The notes under the pieces: generated by a model | Databases searched by the model: none | What the model was told of the DNA's origin: nothing | The model's input: only the letters and a program-made list of their open reading frames with translations | Source of the DNA: Ooceraea biroi | Lineage: Eukaryota > Arthropoda > Insecta > Hymenoptera > Formicidae | Assembly: GCF_003672135.1 (NCBI RefSeq) | Contig: NC_039517.1 | Location: 9,882,601 to 9,946,600, forward strand | Direction: 5' to 3' | Length of the DNA stretch: 64,000 bases | Shown here: positions 35,441 to 48,853 of the stretch, piece by piece | Position numbering within the stretch: the stretch's first letter is position 1 | Layout of the letters: the number at the start of each line of letters is the position of its first letter | Made by a program: the position numbers and the translations under genes

Positions 35441-37556
35441 TCAATTTTTCAGCCACTGCTTGATTAGATCTTTTATTTGTATTCTAGCCTGTTTTAATTG
35501 AAGCGTGTCCTGTTCTGATGAAGGATACATATCTGCACAATGTGCAGTGCCTTTAAATAAATAAACAATTAATAAGCGATATGCATTTAAAAACCGATAA
35601 ATGATATGTGTGAGATGTACCTATAGTACATCTAACTTACCGTCAATATTACTTACCGTTTATGAAAATGGCAGGTGCCTGTGGATTAGAAGAGTGCGTC
35701 ATACCCAAGGGGTGCCAGGGATCGACAGAACCATGTACGAATACTACATTTGTCACTTGTAAATCCAATCCGCCGTACAAGGTATTCCTTCGGGAAGTAA
35801 CTGTTTCTAATACGTTCATGTTGAAGCTGCAAATAAATTCTCTGGTTATTTTCGATGTATTACATTATAGTTTAGTGAGAACTCGAGTGAGAACAAACTC
35901 AGGCCCGAAGACATCGATGCATTGCTGTACGAAAAAGTCCACTGGGAAGGTGTCACTGAACAGTTTGGGACGTGCGGTTGAGGTCTGGAAGAATCCAAAC
36001 TCCGTGCAAGTCTGGTACATCCATTGACGAGCTGCAAGTAGTATTTACGACTTGGCAGATTAATCAAATGTCCTTAATTGATAATTAAAAACAATTAAAT
36101 ATAAATTAATTTAAATTACCCCCTTCCGCTTGTTCACTGGCCCAGCTGACATTTCGGAGCTCGTGAATCATTTTGTCATATCTGTAATCCAAACATTTTT
36201 GCTCGGTAGCAGCCAGCAACATGTCGTTGACATAAGTAAGTCTATTAACGGGCATTGCTATCTTTTTATCCATCATTACATCACATATGGTTTCAATAGT
36301 GATATTAGCAGTCCGCGAGTTTTGACGATTGTCCTTGTTGTATTGCACAATGTTGGCCAAATTGCCTGCCAACGTTTCGTATAAATTGGCGATGTCCACT
36401 TTCTTTTTAGAATCGATTGGATCACACAAGCTGTCAAACATTACTCAGAGTATGTAACGGTATATAAACGGTATTATATATAACGATCACTGTTCTGAAT
36501 CTTGAGAAATGAACTCACTTGAACATCGCTGCAAGTTGTTGCTGGCGCTCCATCAACATATTGTGGAATTGGCTGATAGCTTCTGCTACTGCGTCCACAC
36601 ACTTTTGAGAGTATTCTTTCAGAGCATTTTCGACAACGATATAATATTCTGCAACGTAAAATTATGAATAGACCTGTACATACGTCATATTTGCGGAAAA
36701 TATTATAGTTATTATATCATGTTACTTTGAAAATCAATTTTCGCCAGCAATGGTCCACTGGAAGACACAGCTCCATGCACCAAGTGTGTATATTTAACGC
36801 GCATCCAAGCGGCCAGAGATCCACCGTATGATCCCCCAAATGCAATCCATTTTGTATCTTTCGAGAAGTTGTACCGAACGTTCATACTTTCAATGAAGTT
36901 TGCTACGTCTCCCAATGCTACTTCTGAGCTCAAGAAAGTCAGATTGTTTAAGCTAAGATCTCTGTAAGTGTGTTTGAAATATGATGTAAATTTTTTCGTG
37001 TTTTTACTTTCTTCTATTTAACTGCTCATATTCCACTCACGCAATAGGATGACTTTTTCCATAATAACGATGCTCCAGATAGAAGCACATAGCTCCAAGC
37101 TCTTTGGCATATTCGATCCACTGACCTTTTACTATCCACATGGGATTTATGAAACCTTCAGCACCAATCATTAAAAATATTGGGCCATTGGGTTTGTAAA
37201 AGTTAGAGTTCACAAAATATCTCTAGAAAGAGGTAATTATGTATAAGATTAATAAGGAGAAAAATAAATCGCTTAAAGAGGCAATAAAACTGATTTAAAA
37301 ACGTCATTATAATATATATATAATGCATATTAAAAACTTTAATTGTATCTACCTGTTTCCAGACACGATGATCAAGTGGATTAAAGTGGTCCACGTTTTG
37401 TGTAAACCATTGCTCCTCAGGAAGCACATCTTTCTCGGAAGATAGAGTTGGCTCTTTTAAATTATCGTATCTACTTCGACCTCTCATAAAAGTACGCCAT
37501 CCTGTACTGACAGTTATGATGGCTAATAGAGCCGATAATAACAGTAGAAATCTCAT
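35441..37556 (-). CDS. S28-family serine carboxypeptidase (K12H4.7/thymus-specific serine protease type)
   Basis: Eight exons: 37556-37353, 37222-37041, 36961-36726, 36648-36519, 36430-36120, 36031-35899, 35826-35657, 35550-35441. Phases agree and give 491 residues, as usual for the family. An N-terminal signal peptide is present (RFLLLLSALLAIITVSTG). Landmarks: EEQWFTQNVDHFNP, LEHRYYGKSHP, nucleophile GGSYGGSLAAW, ARQWMYQTCTEFGFF, catalytic Asp in VHGSVDPWHPLG and His in GTAHCADM. Family members cleave prolyl bonds near peptide ends in lysosomes or secretions. The donor of the sixth exon is a weaker GTTTGT, the only one that keeps frame into FNMNVLETV. The gene is convergent with the THAP gene and divergent from SNX25. 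Confidence 0.93.
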
Positions 37557-39309
37557 ATTAAAGCCATTGGTGGATAAAATGCACTTCTGTAAGATACAGA
37601 TAGATGTAACTTGTATCGAAGATCAAAGAGAAATATATGTAACGATTTACAGACTGAAACTGTTATTGACTGTTATACGCAGTTATACGTCTTATCGACT
37701 TGATAAGAATATTACGCCGTATTCGTGTCATAGTTCATACGTACTTTTTTTTCTTGCATAAATACATGTACTAATAATATAACACAATATTTTGGAAAAA
37801 AACGAGATAGGTGTGTCAATTGTATAAATACTTACAGATAAAATGAGGCAATAATTACACGTAAATTTCAGTTGCAATTTGAATCTCCAACAGGTTCACT
37901 TGCTTCACAAGTTGTAATATAAATGAGAGAGGCCAGTGAGGGTACGGTCTCATGGTGCGTAGGCGCAATGCGGAATAGAATAATCAGACTAATGACAGAC
38001 ATTCCGTCAATTGGATTCTACTGAAGTATATTTCCCATTGTCCAATGGAGCAGAATTCGCGAAAACGCAATTGGCACTTGTCACAAATCACAAGAGCCTT
38101 TCTGTAAATTTTTCTGTTGTCTCTATTGGAACAGCGTATATTATTATTGGCGTATATACGCACAGATTACGCTTCCGCGTTTTCCGCTGCATGGGACAGT
38201 AGAAACACAATTCATGCGGAATTACACATCATGCATATATTATCAAAAATTAATAAATGGTTACTCGGTTGACAGTGTAATAAAATACTCTTACAAAAGG
38301 AACAATTATTAAAAATATGGATTCCGAAAAATTCTTTATCTTTCATTTTCTCTATAAATTTTATAATGCCCAATTTCTTCACTTCTAGATAAGTATCTTT
38401 ATCCAAAAGATACCAAGAACTCCCGCCTAATCTAATGTACCATTAGACCCGTATATGAAAGTAAATTAAAAGATAAATATTTAATTTTTAAATTCCTATA
38501 ATTCAAATTTTTATTATTGCTTACTGAAGGTTTGTTGGCATTGTTTGCTAGTATGAGCATAAATTTTACTGTGGATTCTTCGCGGATATCGTTATTTGTA
38601 TTTTTTGCAATCATATATGATCAAAGTAAAATACATTCATGGGGATTTCAATCCTTCAACCTTTTGATTCTTTGCGACCTAATCGATATTATATTATTCT
38701 CCACAATATATATTATATTCAACCCAATCAGAAGAAAATATTCTTATATCGGAATAAGAATTGAAATAAAAATTCTATAATTAAAAACATTAATAAAATA
38801 CATATAAAAATTAAGTTAAGATAGTTATAGTCATTTATTGAAACGGACAAAAGTAGTTCGACCTTGTTATGTTATCGCAGTCTACACGCTAATTAATTAA
38901 TTAATTAACTTTAATCACACTGTCGTTGTCTTTCTTCTATCATGGAGACGTACTGTACCGTACGGTGTGATTTTCGGCCTTTGTCTAACTTTCGTTATAT
39001 GCACATAGTGAGGAACAGAACCAAGAATCGTGGACAGAGCGTGTTACCACGCGGATATTTAGTGGATATTGGCTACGTAGTTCAATGTTCACGTTTTGTG
39101 AACATAGAGGCGCTGACTAGGCGTAACAAATTTCTTATTCCATAACTTGCACTGCAATCGTACTGTGCGACCAGTGTTTAAAAATGGCGAGGCACTCAGT
39201 ATTGTTTTGTATTATTGACGCGGCGAGAATGAGGAGTATTATTGCAATTGCGCGTGTCCACTGATTTAAGCATCGTTATCGCTGCGTCGCCTGTGTATTA
39301 AAGCGAAAC
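37557..39309. other. Divergent intergenic region between S28 peptidase and SNX25
   Basis: About 1.75 kb, AT-rich, without a supportable coding exon. A TTAA-rich run occurs at about 38891-38908. It probably contains both promoters. Confidence 0.55.
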
Positions 39310-42300
39310 ATGGTTTCCCCCGTTATCGTTTGCGTTACGTCGTTGGCTGTTATCAGCTTGGGAGTTGTTATGGACTGGAGCTGCGTTCACTGTTGTTACC
39401 TTTACGTTATTTTAACTTGCTCCTGCCTACTAGTCGGCCCGCTGATCATGATCCTGATCAACATAGCTCTCTCGCCCAAGCACCAGACTGGCTCTGGCAC
39501 CGTTAGAACCATCGCGGAGATGGATGCCTTCCGTAACATGTTGATGGTACGTGCTCTGCACTCTGCGAGTGATACGAGTAAGATATAATGAATTGAAGAG
39601 TGCGATAATCATTATTTCAGAAAGGATACGAGCCGAAGTCGGCCAACATTAGGAAGCACATGCGTTATCCCATGGTCTTCACTCGTCTAGTGGATGGTGC
39701 TTTGCAGAACCTCCTAGATTTGACCTTTCAGGACTTTGTCGGTTCTTGGCTGCATGATCTGTCCTTTGGATCGGAACAGCTCATAGACAATATGAAGCAG
39801 GATGTGTGGGGTGCCATACAGAGCCTCCACGATCGCCTGTCGCGCGTCGATCACACGAAATTGGTGGTCTGCAACATAGTAAACAAGCTCACCTTCCACT
39901 TTGAAAAGATCAGGATAGCGCAGGCTGCTTCGTGAGTTCTCCCTCTTGTTGAAGTATTCAAGGAAGACGAGGAGCGATTCGTGCATTAAAGCCGCCATGA
40001 TTCGTTTGTCGCACGCAGGTCGGAAGGAGAGGATCCCGTATTTATCCTGTCGGCGCATCTGATGTCACCCGTGGCCGAATTGGAGTACCTGAGGAAGATC
40101 AGCGAGCTTTATATTCTATTTTTGTTACCACGTAGTTACTCCCTCTCCCCGGTGAAGTTTCTCCTAAGAGAAGTCCTCACGTGCAAAAGTAAGTCGTTAC
40201 GTGCACGAAAAGCAAATTCAATAAATATTTCTTAGACTCATCTCCCTCCAAATGTCAGTTCTAAAGCCAGCGATAGACCTAATCACGGATCCCGATTATA
40301 TCAACCAGAAGATTCTGACTTACATCGACCAGCAGCAGCTCGCCGAGGCGATGCACAGGAAGACGTACGAGTACGCGGAATCCTTCGAGGACTTCATCCG
40401 CATGGTCAAAGGCACGAGGGATTTGGAGGTTCTCAAACATATCAGATACAATATCGTCACCGAGATCATGCAAGCGACCACGATCCAGAACGTCAAGCGT
40501 GCTCAAGGCTTGGATCCCGAGAGCAACACGCTCGGCAACTCCGACGCCGTTCGGGCGAGGAAGCTCAAGCGGTACATCAGCCAGCTGACGTACGCGAAGA
40601 ACACGTGCGAGTGCCACATGCAGACGCTGGGATGGGACGGATATCTGCCTCAGGTTACACACATAGAGACGATATAGCTTATCGCGAACGGGTAAAAACG
40701 GTTCGCACCTCACGACGGGCGTCTTTCAGGAAACGGAGGTATGCGACGCCGCCGAGGTCACGGAAGGCAGGATACTCCCGCTGCAGGCGATCTTGGACAA
40801 CGTGATCGGTCGACGTTACCTATCCCAGTTCCTGGAGCAGGTCGCCAGCCAGGGATTGATTGGCTACTGGGCGGCGGTGCAGGAATTGCGCGCCGCGGAT
40901 CGCTCCAACTGGCATCAGCTGGGAGCCGAGATCTTTTACACTTATATCAGATCACCCACTGCCGAGATCAAGGTGGACAAGAACGTCCGAAAGCGAATGG
41001 AGGCTTTCCTGTTGGGCGATACGGGACCCAATGTGTTCTATGAGGTGCAGGACAGCGTTGTCAAGACGCTTCAAGAAAAGTACTATCCGTCGTTCCTCGT
41101 CAGTGAGCAGTATAAGACTATGCAGGAGGCGCTGCTCAACGAGAGGGCAGAGGGTCAGTGCAATAAATTTAGAAAATTGAGAGTCGGTTTTACAGAATTA
41201 TAGAAATTTTTTCGAATTTTATATTTTGGATATTAATGTAACAGAAATAATAATAAATAATTTTATTACAAGGTCTGGTTGAAGATCGTGAAATCGTCGA
41301 TGGTACGCTGTCCGAGTCCTCGACCTTGCTGGTTGGCGAACGCTCGAATTATGCTCGTAGCAAGCTGGACCAGCTACAGGAGAAACTGAACAACAAGATG
41401 CAAGCTCTGCAAGCGCTCAAATCGTCCCTGAAGCCCGAGAGCAAAGTACTGAGCATACTGGCGAAGGAGGTTGAGTGGCTGCAGGGCGAGAAGCGGCAGT
41501 TGGAGGCGCACTTAAACCACACGGAAATGTGGGCGGAACATTTGGGCCACTGGAGAGCCGACGTGCAAAGCGCGGAGGTATGATTCACGATCCAGCATAA
41601 ATATTTCACTTTCATAATAGAAAATCCTGTAACTTCGTTATCGAACAGATGCCGGATAACGGGGACCCACCGCAGTTCGTACTGGTTGTCCACATGGCGG
41701 AGAACGAGGACAACGACGAGAGCATATCCAGCGGATGGGTGGTGTTGAGAAAGCTGCAGGACTTCCAAGACCTCCACAGAAAGTTACGCCAATTGTGCTC
41801 AAACGTTAAGAACTTGGATTTGCCCTCGCAGCCTCTAAAGTTCTTTGGGAAGTCCGACAAAAATACTCTCGACAAGGCTAAGATGCAGATTCAAAAATAC
41901 TTGAATGTATGGGTGTTACGTAACTATAAATTTACTTTTCTATATCGACAGTTAACATTACTCCTGAATCCTTGCAGTTTGTCTTGGAAGACGAGAGGCT
42001 CAATCAAAGCGAGGCGCTCTACGCCTTTCTCAGCCCAAGCTCGGAGCATCTCAAGGCCGTGATACCGTCCCCCAAGAAGTCTCGCTTTTCCCTGTCCACG
42101 TTATTCAAAACGTACGCGTCATCAGTCTCGTTGCATGACCATCGATCCCTTTACTGATCTCGTGAATTTCAATGACAGATCTGTCGGCAACAACGATCCG
42201 CGCGACAAAGAGGAGGAGGAGGATTACTCGCTGTTGCTGGACGACAGCGAGACAGGCCGTACCGGTACGGACAATTATCTGAGTGCCAGCAAGGACGCGA

Positions 42301-43046
42301 TCGCGGAACCGCTGTACACGCTCCTGGGCGAAGTCTTCGATCTGCGAGGAGTGTTCCGCTGGCTCAGACGATCTCTCATCACCTTCGTGCAGATCACTTA
42401 CGGGCGCACGATAAACAGGTGAGACTCAAAGATGAACTTTACACAAAACATTTTACACGAGGCAAGATTTCTGTAGACACTTTAGGGGTACTTTATTTTT
42501 TATAAATATTTTATAAATAATTTTTAATACTTTGTTGTTATAATTGTTACAAAGCAACGGGCATGTTTTCCGAAGAGCGTTAACGCATCGTATCGATTCG
42601 CAGACAAATCAGAGATACCGTCGCATGGGTGTTCTCGGAGCCGATGCTTCACTATTACATACAATTGTTCACGAAGTCGTGGTGGCCGAACGGCCAGCTC
42701 GTGTCCGAGACCGTTCTGCGTACCGACGAGGAGAAGCTGAAGACGCGGGGCGAGGCACGCCGGCAGTTTCTCAACAACGTACCTGAAGTACTGACGAATC
42801 TGGTGGGGGCGCAGAGCGCTCAACGCGGCGCGATCAAGGTCTTCGATTCTCTGCAGAACGTGAATCTGAACAAGCAGTTGTTCTACGTAAGTAGTCGCTC
42901 GCGTCCGTTAAATCACAATTAATTCGCTTGGGTCAATCTATTTTTCTTTTTTTACTCCAATTTCTCTTTTACAGGATATATTCGAAGTATTGATGTACGA
43001 GATATTTCCGGAACTGCAGCGCAAACAGAGTTCCCTGACGAAATAA
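39310..43046 (+). CDS. snz: Sorting nexin 25 (Snazarus) homologue
   Basis: Eleven exons: 39310-39546, 39621-39931, 40019-40188, 40259-40653, 40730-41153, 41273-41577, 41649-41906, 41978-42111, 42179-42418, 42604-42886, 42975-43046. Frame is continuous and gives 942 residues. Two hydrophobic segments lie near the N-terminus (about residues 3-20 and 28-52), anchoring the protein in the ER. Next come a PXA domain, an RGS-like domain (LDNVIGRRYLSQFLEQ to EKYYPSFLVSEQY), a coiled-coil segment, a PX domain (about residues 615-720, with KLQDFQDLHRKLRQL) and the nexin C-terminal domain with WPNGQL. This order is that of SNX13/14/19/25; the RGS and PX wording is closest to SNX25. Fly Snazarus works at ER-plasma membrane contacts in fat storage. 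Introns are short, mostly 70-190 bases. Confidence 0.93.
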
Positions 43047-43266
43047 ATCATCAATGTGACGTATCGACGAGTACGCAATCCCGTAAATTCCAATTCGATT
43101 CCATCCCTCTCCGGAGCACCTTTTTGTTCACGCAATGTCCACGAAATAAATTCGAAAGTAAGCGAACGCTCACGGCCGACATCGTCGAGAGACGGACACT
43201 CGCGCGCGTATCTCTAATGCGAAGACACGCGGTACATAAATAGCACGCACCATGAATTAACATTCC

Positions 43267-43303
<37 letters not shown>

Positions 43304-45071
43304 CTTTCTCATACGCAATCGGAATATCTTTGCAGGACATAACAAATGTATATATCGTATATGCACATCTCACAGTTAACGATATCCGGGAGAAACGAGC
43401 AACGGCTTAAAGCGTTTTATAGTTACCGCAAAATTGATACGAACGTATACGTCTAAATTAACGATTTCTTTACGTAGCAATAAAGAGAATCGAGTGAAGC
43501 ATTACGGCGTTATTATGCGAAATGACTGATATCAGGGATAGAGGAATGTTAACTCCACATGTTCTCATTTCGTTTTCAATTTTAATCGTCATATAAGGAT
43601 ATAAAGTATAAACAATTGGCGCACATGCGGTTTCAACAGCATTATGATATCTCGTATCTCTATAATACACGTTTAATACTTTCTAATAATCTCTCGTAGC
43701 GGGGGTATACCTTACACAATAATTAATACGAGGTACCTATGTCTGTCGCTTTGCAACGGAAGCGGAACTTGCGTATCCGAGAAAGAGAGAGAGAGAGAGA
43801 AAATAAATTATGTACAAGCGAGTTTTATTAAAGCTAGATTTGGCTGGACGCGAAAACGTACTATTTAAATAATCTCGTAAACGTATTATTTAAATAAATA
43901 ATAACTAACTAACGAGCGGGAGAGAGCGACTGAAAGTAAAGCAATGGACGTATATAAATTGATAAGGGCGATCGTCTCTCTTTGCAAACGCGATCGAGAT
44001 AAATCGCGTAAAAAACGTCTGGCTCTTGCGAGTATCGATTTTACGGTAACTATAATAACTCGACGAAGTAGAAATTCTGCAAGTGAACACACGCGCGTGC
44101 TGTACTGGCATTCGAGGAACATATTCGGCACAGAGGCAACATTTGCATTTGACAAACCGACAAACGGAGTGCGGGAACAAGCGACAGAGATACGCATCTT
44201 TGAAGGTATACAAACGTATATTAATGCGGGCTTACGCTTCTCTCCGCGACATTAAAAATAGCGATTGTTATCGTAAAGGAGCTGAACGTATTCGTTTACC
44301 TTACAAGGACCGCGACCGGGCCGGACGTCGCGAGTGACGGAGTCTCGCGGCTCCGCAATCCTGCCCGTCCGCGGAAATATAAACGACCTACTCTCACTTG
44401 TACCGTGCAATAGAAATACTGCTAAGTTTCTCAGTAACGCTGACTAGATAAGTTACAAGCGATTTCGAGGAATAGAAAGAGCATTCCGAGAGGAACAGAC
44501 GAAATAGTATACAGAAGATGTCGATCTATTATCGGTCCAAGAGGATCGATCCACTATCTGGTAGTAATCTCTCTCCTTCCGCTACGTAAGACGTTTCTCG
44601 TATAGTACGTACTTTCTTTAACGATACTTAAAGACCGATCTAAAAACGTTAAAATGCAGGAAAAACTGTGAATAGGTTTGTAAACGGTACTTAGCAAGTA
44701 ATGAATATGTCTTGTCTTTATACAGGGTCGCGTCTGTGTCCGTTCGAATCACAGTGTATCCCGATGGCGATATATAATCGACTGACTAGGCGAACCTCGT
44801 TCTCTATCACCTTTGTCGTACATACAACGTAGGGGAGACTGCGGTGTTCGAGATACGCTACTTTTGATTTGTCCAATTGATTCTCGCGATTCCTTCTCTT
44901 TGGTTTCTCATTTCGAGCTTAGATTACATCCGTCGATCGTTCAATTAGATTCCGGATTCCCGATAGTATCACGGAAATAAATGCACGATGTCACGATACG
45001 TATCTCATAGGAGGCACAATCTCCCCTAAAGCGCGTAAAGAAAGAAAAACTCAAAGTACTTCCTCCTCCGT
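43047..45071. other. Convergent intergenic region between SNX25 and DNAJC16
   Basis: About 2 kb holding the two 3' untranslated regions. AATAAA occurs at 43145-43150 on the SNX25 strand. A TA repeat lies at 43270-43302. No coding exon is supported. Confidence 0.55.
43270..43302. repeat. TA dinucleotide repeat
   Basis: Pure TA run of about 32 bases. Confidence 0.9.
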
Positions 45072-48000
45072 TTACTTGGCAGTGAACTCGGGCCAGTAAT
45101 TTACGTAGTAACGATGCGTCAATCCTTCGAACAGCCTGTCCAGCCACATCGGTAACCCGTCCAAAAGATTCTCCTGATATAAAATGTTGTTTCCACCCTG
45201 CGAAGAAAAAATATGCGTGTACAATTTGGTATCGATGAAACTTGCTGGGGCTCGGCAGAACTCTCAATCGCGCGTACCTCGTCCTGAGATTGATCGGATT
45301 CGTTGGAACTCTCGAAACCGATGAAAGCGCCGGCCTCCGGGTCGTCCGATTTTTCGGCAAATTGTTTGGTCATCCTCTCGATACGCTACGCGATATAATA
45401 CAACAAATGTTAGACAGAAGACGCAACGTTTCGCTTGAAGGCATCCCGATACGCACTAGCGGATCCTAATGTCGATAATAGGGGGGGGGGAGGGGGAGAT
45501 TGACAAACGTATTTGGTTTAATATTTTTCTAGTATCACGCTTAGCTTTTACTTCAGGATCAATGACAAGGACGTGGTGACACTTCTGATCCCATTTTATT
45601 TTTGATAAATTTTTGCAAACCAATTCAGCAAAACTGATTTCTTTATTTGGAAGGGGAGGGAGGGGGGTTTAACCCGAAAACCACCCCCCAGGATCCGCCA
45701 GTGCCGATACGTACCTTGGAACCTTTACCCTTGGTGCATTCTGGATGTTTGGCGTGGTACATGCAGAAGTACCTTCGGTGCCCGTTCAACGAGAGCACCG
45801 TGCCTACGCAGTTCTTGGCGTTTATGTTTAGTTCCTTCTGATCGAATAAAGTGAGAGACAATAATTTCTTGTACCAGTCGAGACCTTTTTCCAGCGACAT
45901 GTGTCCGAACATGAGTGTCTTATTCTTCCTGGGTGACGAAAAGTGACTGAGTTATTACATGACAATTTGCTGTTGTATATTTTAACTTGATCGTATCGCT
46001 AAAATTTAAAATCCGAGACAACAAAAATATAGGCAGGACGCACCTATAAGGCCACACAGCTTTGTGAAAAGCCGGTAACAGCTTCAGTCGACTCTGAGCG
46101 TCGACCAGCAGAATAACGGTCCGGCATCCGGGTTTTAAGAGCCGGACCAATCCGTTGTACTTCTCCGCGCGTAACTCGTGCAACCGTAGTTGCGGCTGCG
46201 ACGGAAGTGACTTCGCATTGTCCTTGCACTGGGCACGTTCCGCTTGGACACTCGCTTCCTCTAGCTTGCTGCGTGTCAGAAGTCAAACACATTAATCGAT
46301 AGGTATATTTACAAGAAATACTTTTGTTGAATAATATATTTGAAACGTTATTTGCGCGCAAGAAATCAATTTTATGGTTAATATAACATGCTTCAATTAT
46401 TAGTTAAGAATTAACTAATAATTCTACTCACACTAGGTATGACATTCCGTACCCTGCAACTCCGATTAGCATGAGAGTCGCTAGTACCGATAGCAGAGGC
46501 AAAATTTGCTCTTTTGTCAGATTATCTGATATATAATCTACCGCTAATAATGCCCTTCCTATTAGCCTGTCTACGGTACCCTGAAAAATCGAGGTAATTG
46601 AAGTGCAAATATTAACGCATCCACATAGATGGTCTAATAATAATTTGCGCGACTCAGAAAAAAATTGCGATCACTATCCTTTAGAAGTGTAGGTACCTGT
46701 GCGTGTTCGTCCTCTAATTCACCTACAACCGCGGCGTACGGTAAAGCTTCAGTTGCGCGCAGTAGCTTCTGTATAGTTTTCTCTAAATGCCTACGCGTCT
46801 CGTTCCATACACGATCGTCTTGAGCGGCCTCGATCCATCCATTTGGAAGCCACTCGTACTTGAGGTGGTTCGCGTCCCGTCTCCAGATAATGACGATATG
46901 TAACAACGGTTCCATCGGACTGCCCTCACCGGCTGACAGCGCTGACACGAAGTCAGGCTGCGTGTCTTTGAACACGTATGCGTATCTGACGCGTTCCGTG
47001 CTGCAAGTGGCATTATTAATGAAAAAGAAATTCAGAATTCGTATAAAAGAATAATATAATAATAATAATAAAAAAACTAGAATAAATTGATAAAATAACA
47101 AAATTATTTATTACAGATTATAAATACCTGTAAGAAGATTCTAATGCCGCTAGTCTAAATTTATGCCTAGCCGCGTCGTGTAAAGGGCTATTTTGTTGCG
47201 ATATCAGAACGGCGCACAAGCGTTTCTGCGGTCTCAGCCACTCGGGTGGACATATCGAGTCCAGCATGGCTTGATTCGAGAGCCTTGGTAACACGAGGAA
47301 CTTATTGTTGCCGATAACGTTGTGCATGGTCTCACTAGAGATGTCTTTCATACTGACCGACGCCATGGGCTTCTCGGAGTTCTCATTGAAGAGCAGCACA
47401 GTGTCCAACTCTCCCGAGATCTTGTATTTCGACGTTATATTCTCAGTCTCGGGTATACCGATCTGTGAAAAATATTAAAAATAATTAAATATTAAAATAG
47501 TACGGCTGAGGAAAAAAGAAAGTTTGAAATGATCCAATATTAATTATCGTTTACCTGCACGAAGCCGAAAGCAACTCGATCTCTGTAGTAAAAAGACGTA
47601 AGCAAATAGCGCAGTCGGATGAAGTCTCTCTTCTCGAATATCAACGCGCGAATTCGATTATCCGTCCATCCTGACAGGAAATTCTCTACGTTCGCATTAC
47701 TAACGCTACTTATTAATTTATACGGTAGCCTACTTCGTACAAATTCTGCAAACAAATATAATATTCGTCGGTCAGTCAGCGGTTGGTCAAGATCTTTGGG
47801 CGAAATTACAGAGGCAGTACGGTACGCCAACAGCGAACAAACGTACCAACAATTTTCTGTATGCTAAACAGAGATTCTTTATAAACGCTGGTGCGCCCGT
47901 CCACGGTGATGACAAGACAGGGAAGCGAGTGAATGCCGAGCCGCCTCGCGAGAATGGACTCTTTCTCGGCGTGCGCGGTCGCCAGACCGAGTCCGAGAGG

Positions 48001-48853
48001 CTCTATCTCGTCGATCAGTCGCCTCCAAGTGGGCTCCACTTGCAGACACGCGATGCACCAGTCGGAATAAAACAGGACCAAGTACGGCATACGGTATGTT
48101 TTGGGTACTATCACATTTTCGAACGATCTGCAATTCACAGGATACTTCTGATGCTCTCAGTATTCATAACGGCGAATTAAATTAGTCGGAGTTCGCTCGA
48201 AGTGGCCCCGAATCGCAGAAACACATACCGATACGTGATGCTCATCTTGTGGAACAGCGTGATGTCTCTATTCTGATAATGGAACTTAAAATTACCGGCG
48301 AACAATTCTTCTAGTGGATCGAGAACGTTAAAGTGGCTATTGTCCCTCCTCTGCCTAGGGAGACCCTCGTCGGTGATCCCATGGTTATCAAACTTCCTCC
48401 TTCTCTCCGGATCTGTTAGAAGCTAAAAGATTCGACGACGTAATCAACAGTGGCATTCCTCCAGTCATTTCATGCGCAGAACGTTTCCTCGGGTAAGATA
48501 AAAAACGTACCTCGTAAGCTTTCGTTATTTCTACAAACTTGTCCTCTGCCATTGGGTGATCAGTTTTATCCGGGTGCCTGAGGAAGACGACGTTTACTGA
48601 GACACTTTACGTTCAGGCTAGAACTATCTACAATTTGTCGTAGATATTCTAACTCGGAGGAAAGCCTTAAATGCACTGCGACTCACCATTCTTTGACGAG
48701 ATGCTTGTACGCTTTTCGAATGGTCTGCACGGTCGCATGCCTCGGTACACCCAGTATCTTGTAAGGATCACCTAGCGTGTCGGCTGCGAGGACGGCCGAC
48801 GGTGTCAGCTGGAGAATCACGAGAAGGGTCAGCAGCAGGAACGTGTACCTCAT
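45072..48853 (-). CDS. DNAJC16: DnaJ homologue subfamily C member 16 (ERdj8)
   Basis: Twelve exons: 48853-48687, 48577-48511, 48422-48229, 48127-47847, 47745-47555, 47462-47128, 47000-46697, 46580-46432, 46268-46044, 45928-45715, 45376-45278, 45197-45072. Phases agree and give 783 residues, against 782 in human. A signal peptide (RYTFLLLTLLVILQLTPSAVLA) is followed by a J domain starting DPYKILGVPRHA, with the HPD triplet split from W by an intron. A thioredoxin-like domain follows (LFYSDWCIACLQVEPTW, CxxC present). A transmembrane helix is in exon 8 (ILPLLSVLATLMLIGVAGYG), then a conserved cytosolic tail. Family role: ER membrane J protein linked to autophagosome size. An upstream in-frame Met at 48943 would add 30 residues before the signal peptide; I prefer the inner Met. 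The gene is divergent from polymerase eta. Confidence 0.93.
45454..45703. mobile_element. hAT-type non-autonomous element in a DNAJC16 intron
   Basis: 250 bases with inverted ends CACTAGCGGATCCT and the complement of CACTGGCGGATCCT, and perfect 8-base flanks CCGATACG at 45446-45453 and 45704-45711. An 8-base duplication is typical of hAT elements. The inside carries poly-G and poly-C tracts and no transposase. The right-hand duplication overlaps the 5' splice site region of the intron (donor GT at 45714-45713 on the minus strand). Confidence 0.85.

Noticed and set aside
44941..45360. 139-codon minus frame over the last DNAJC16 exons
   Set aside because: It runs through the intron between exons 11 and 12 in the wrong frame. 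The spliced frame matches DNAJC16 to its end.
47879..48180. Extra frames over the thioredoxin exon of DNAJC16
   Set aside because: Shadow frames of the GC-rich coding exon.
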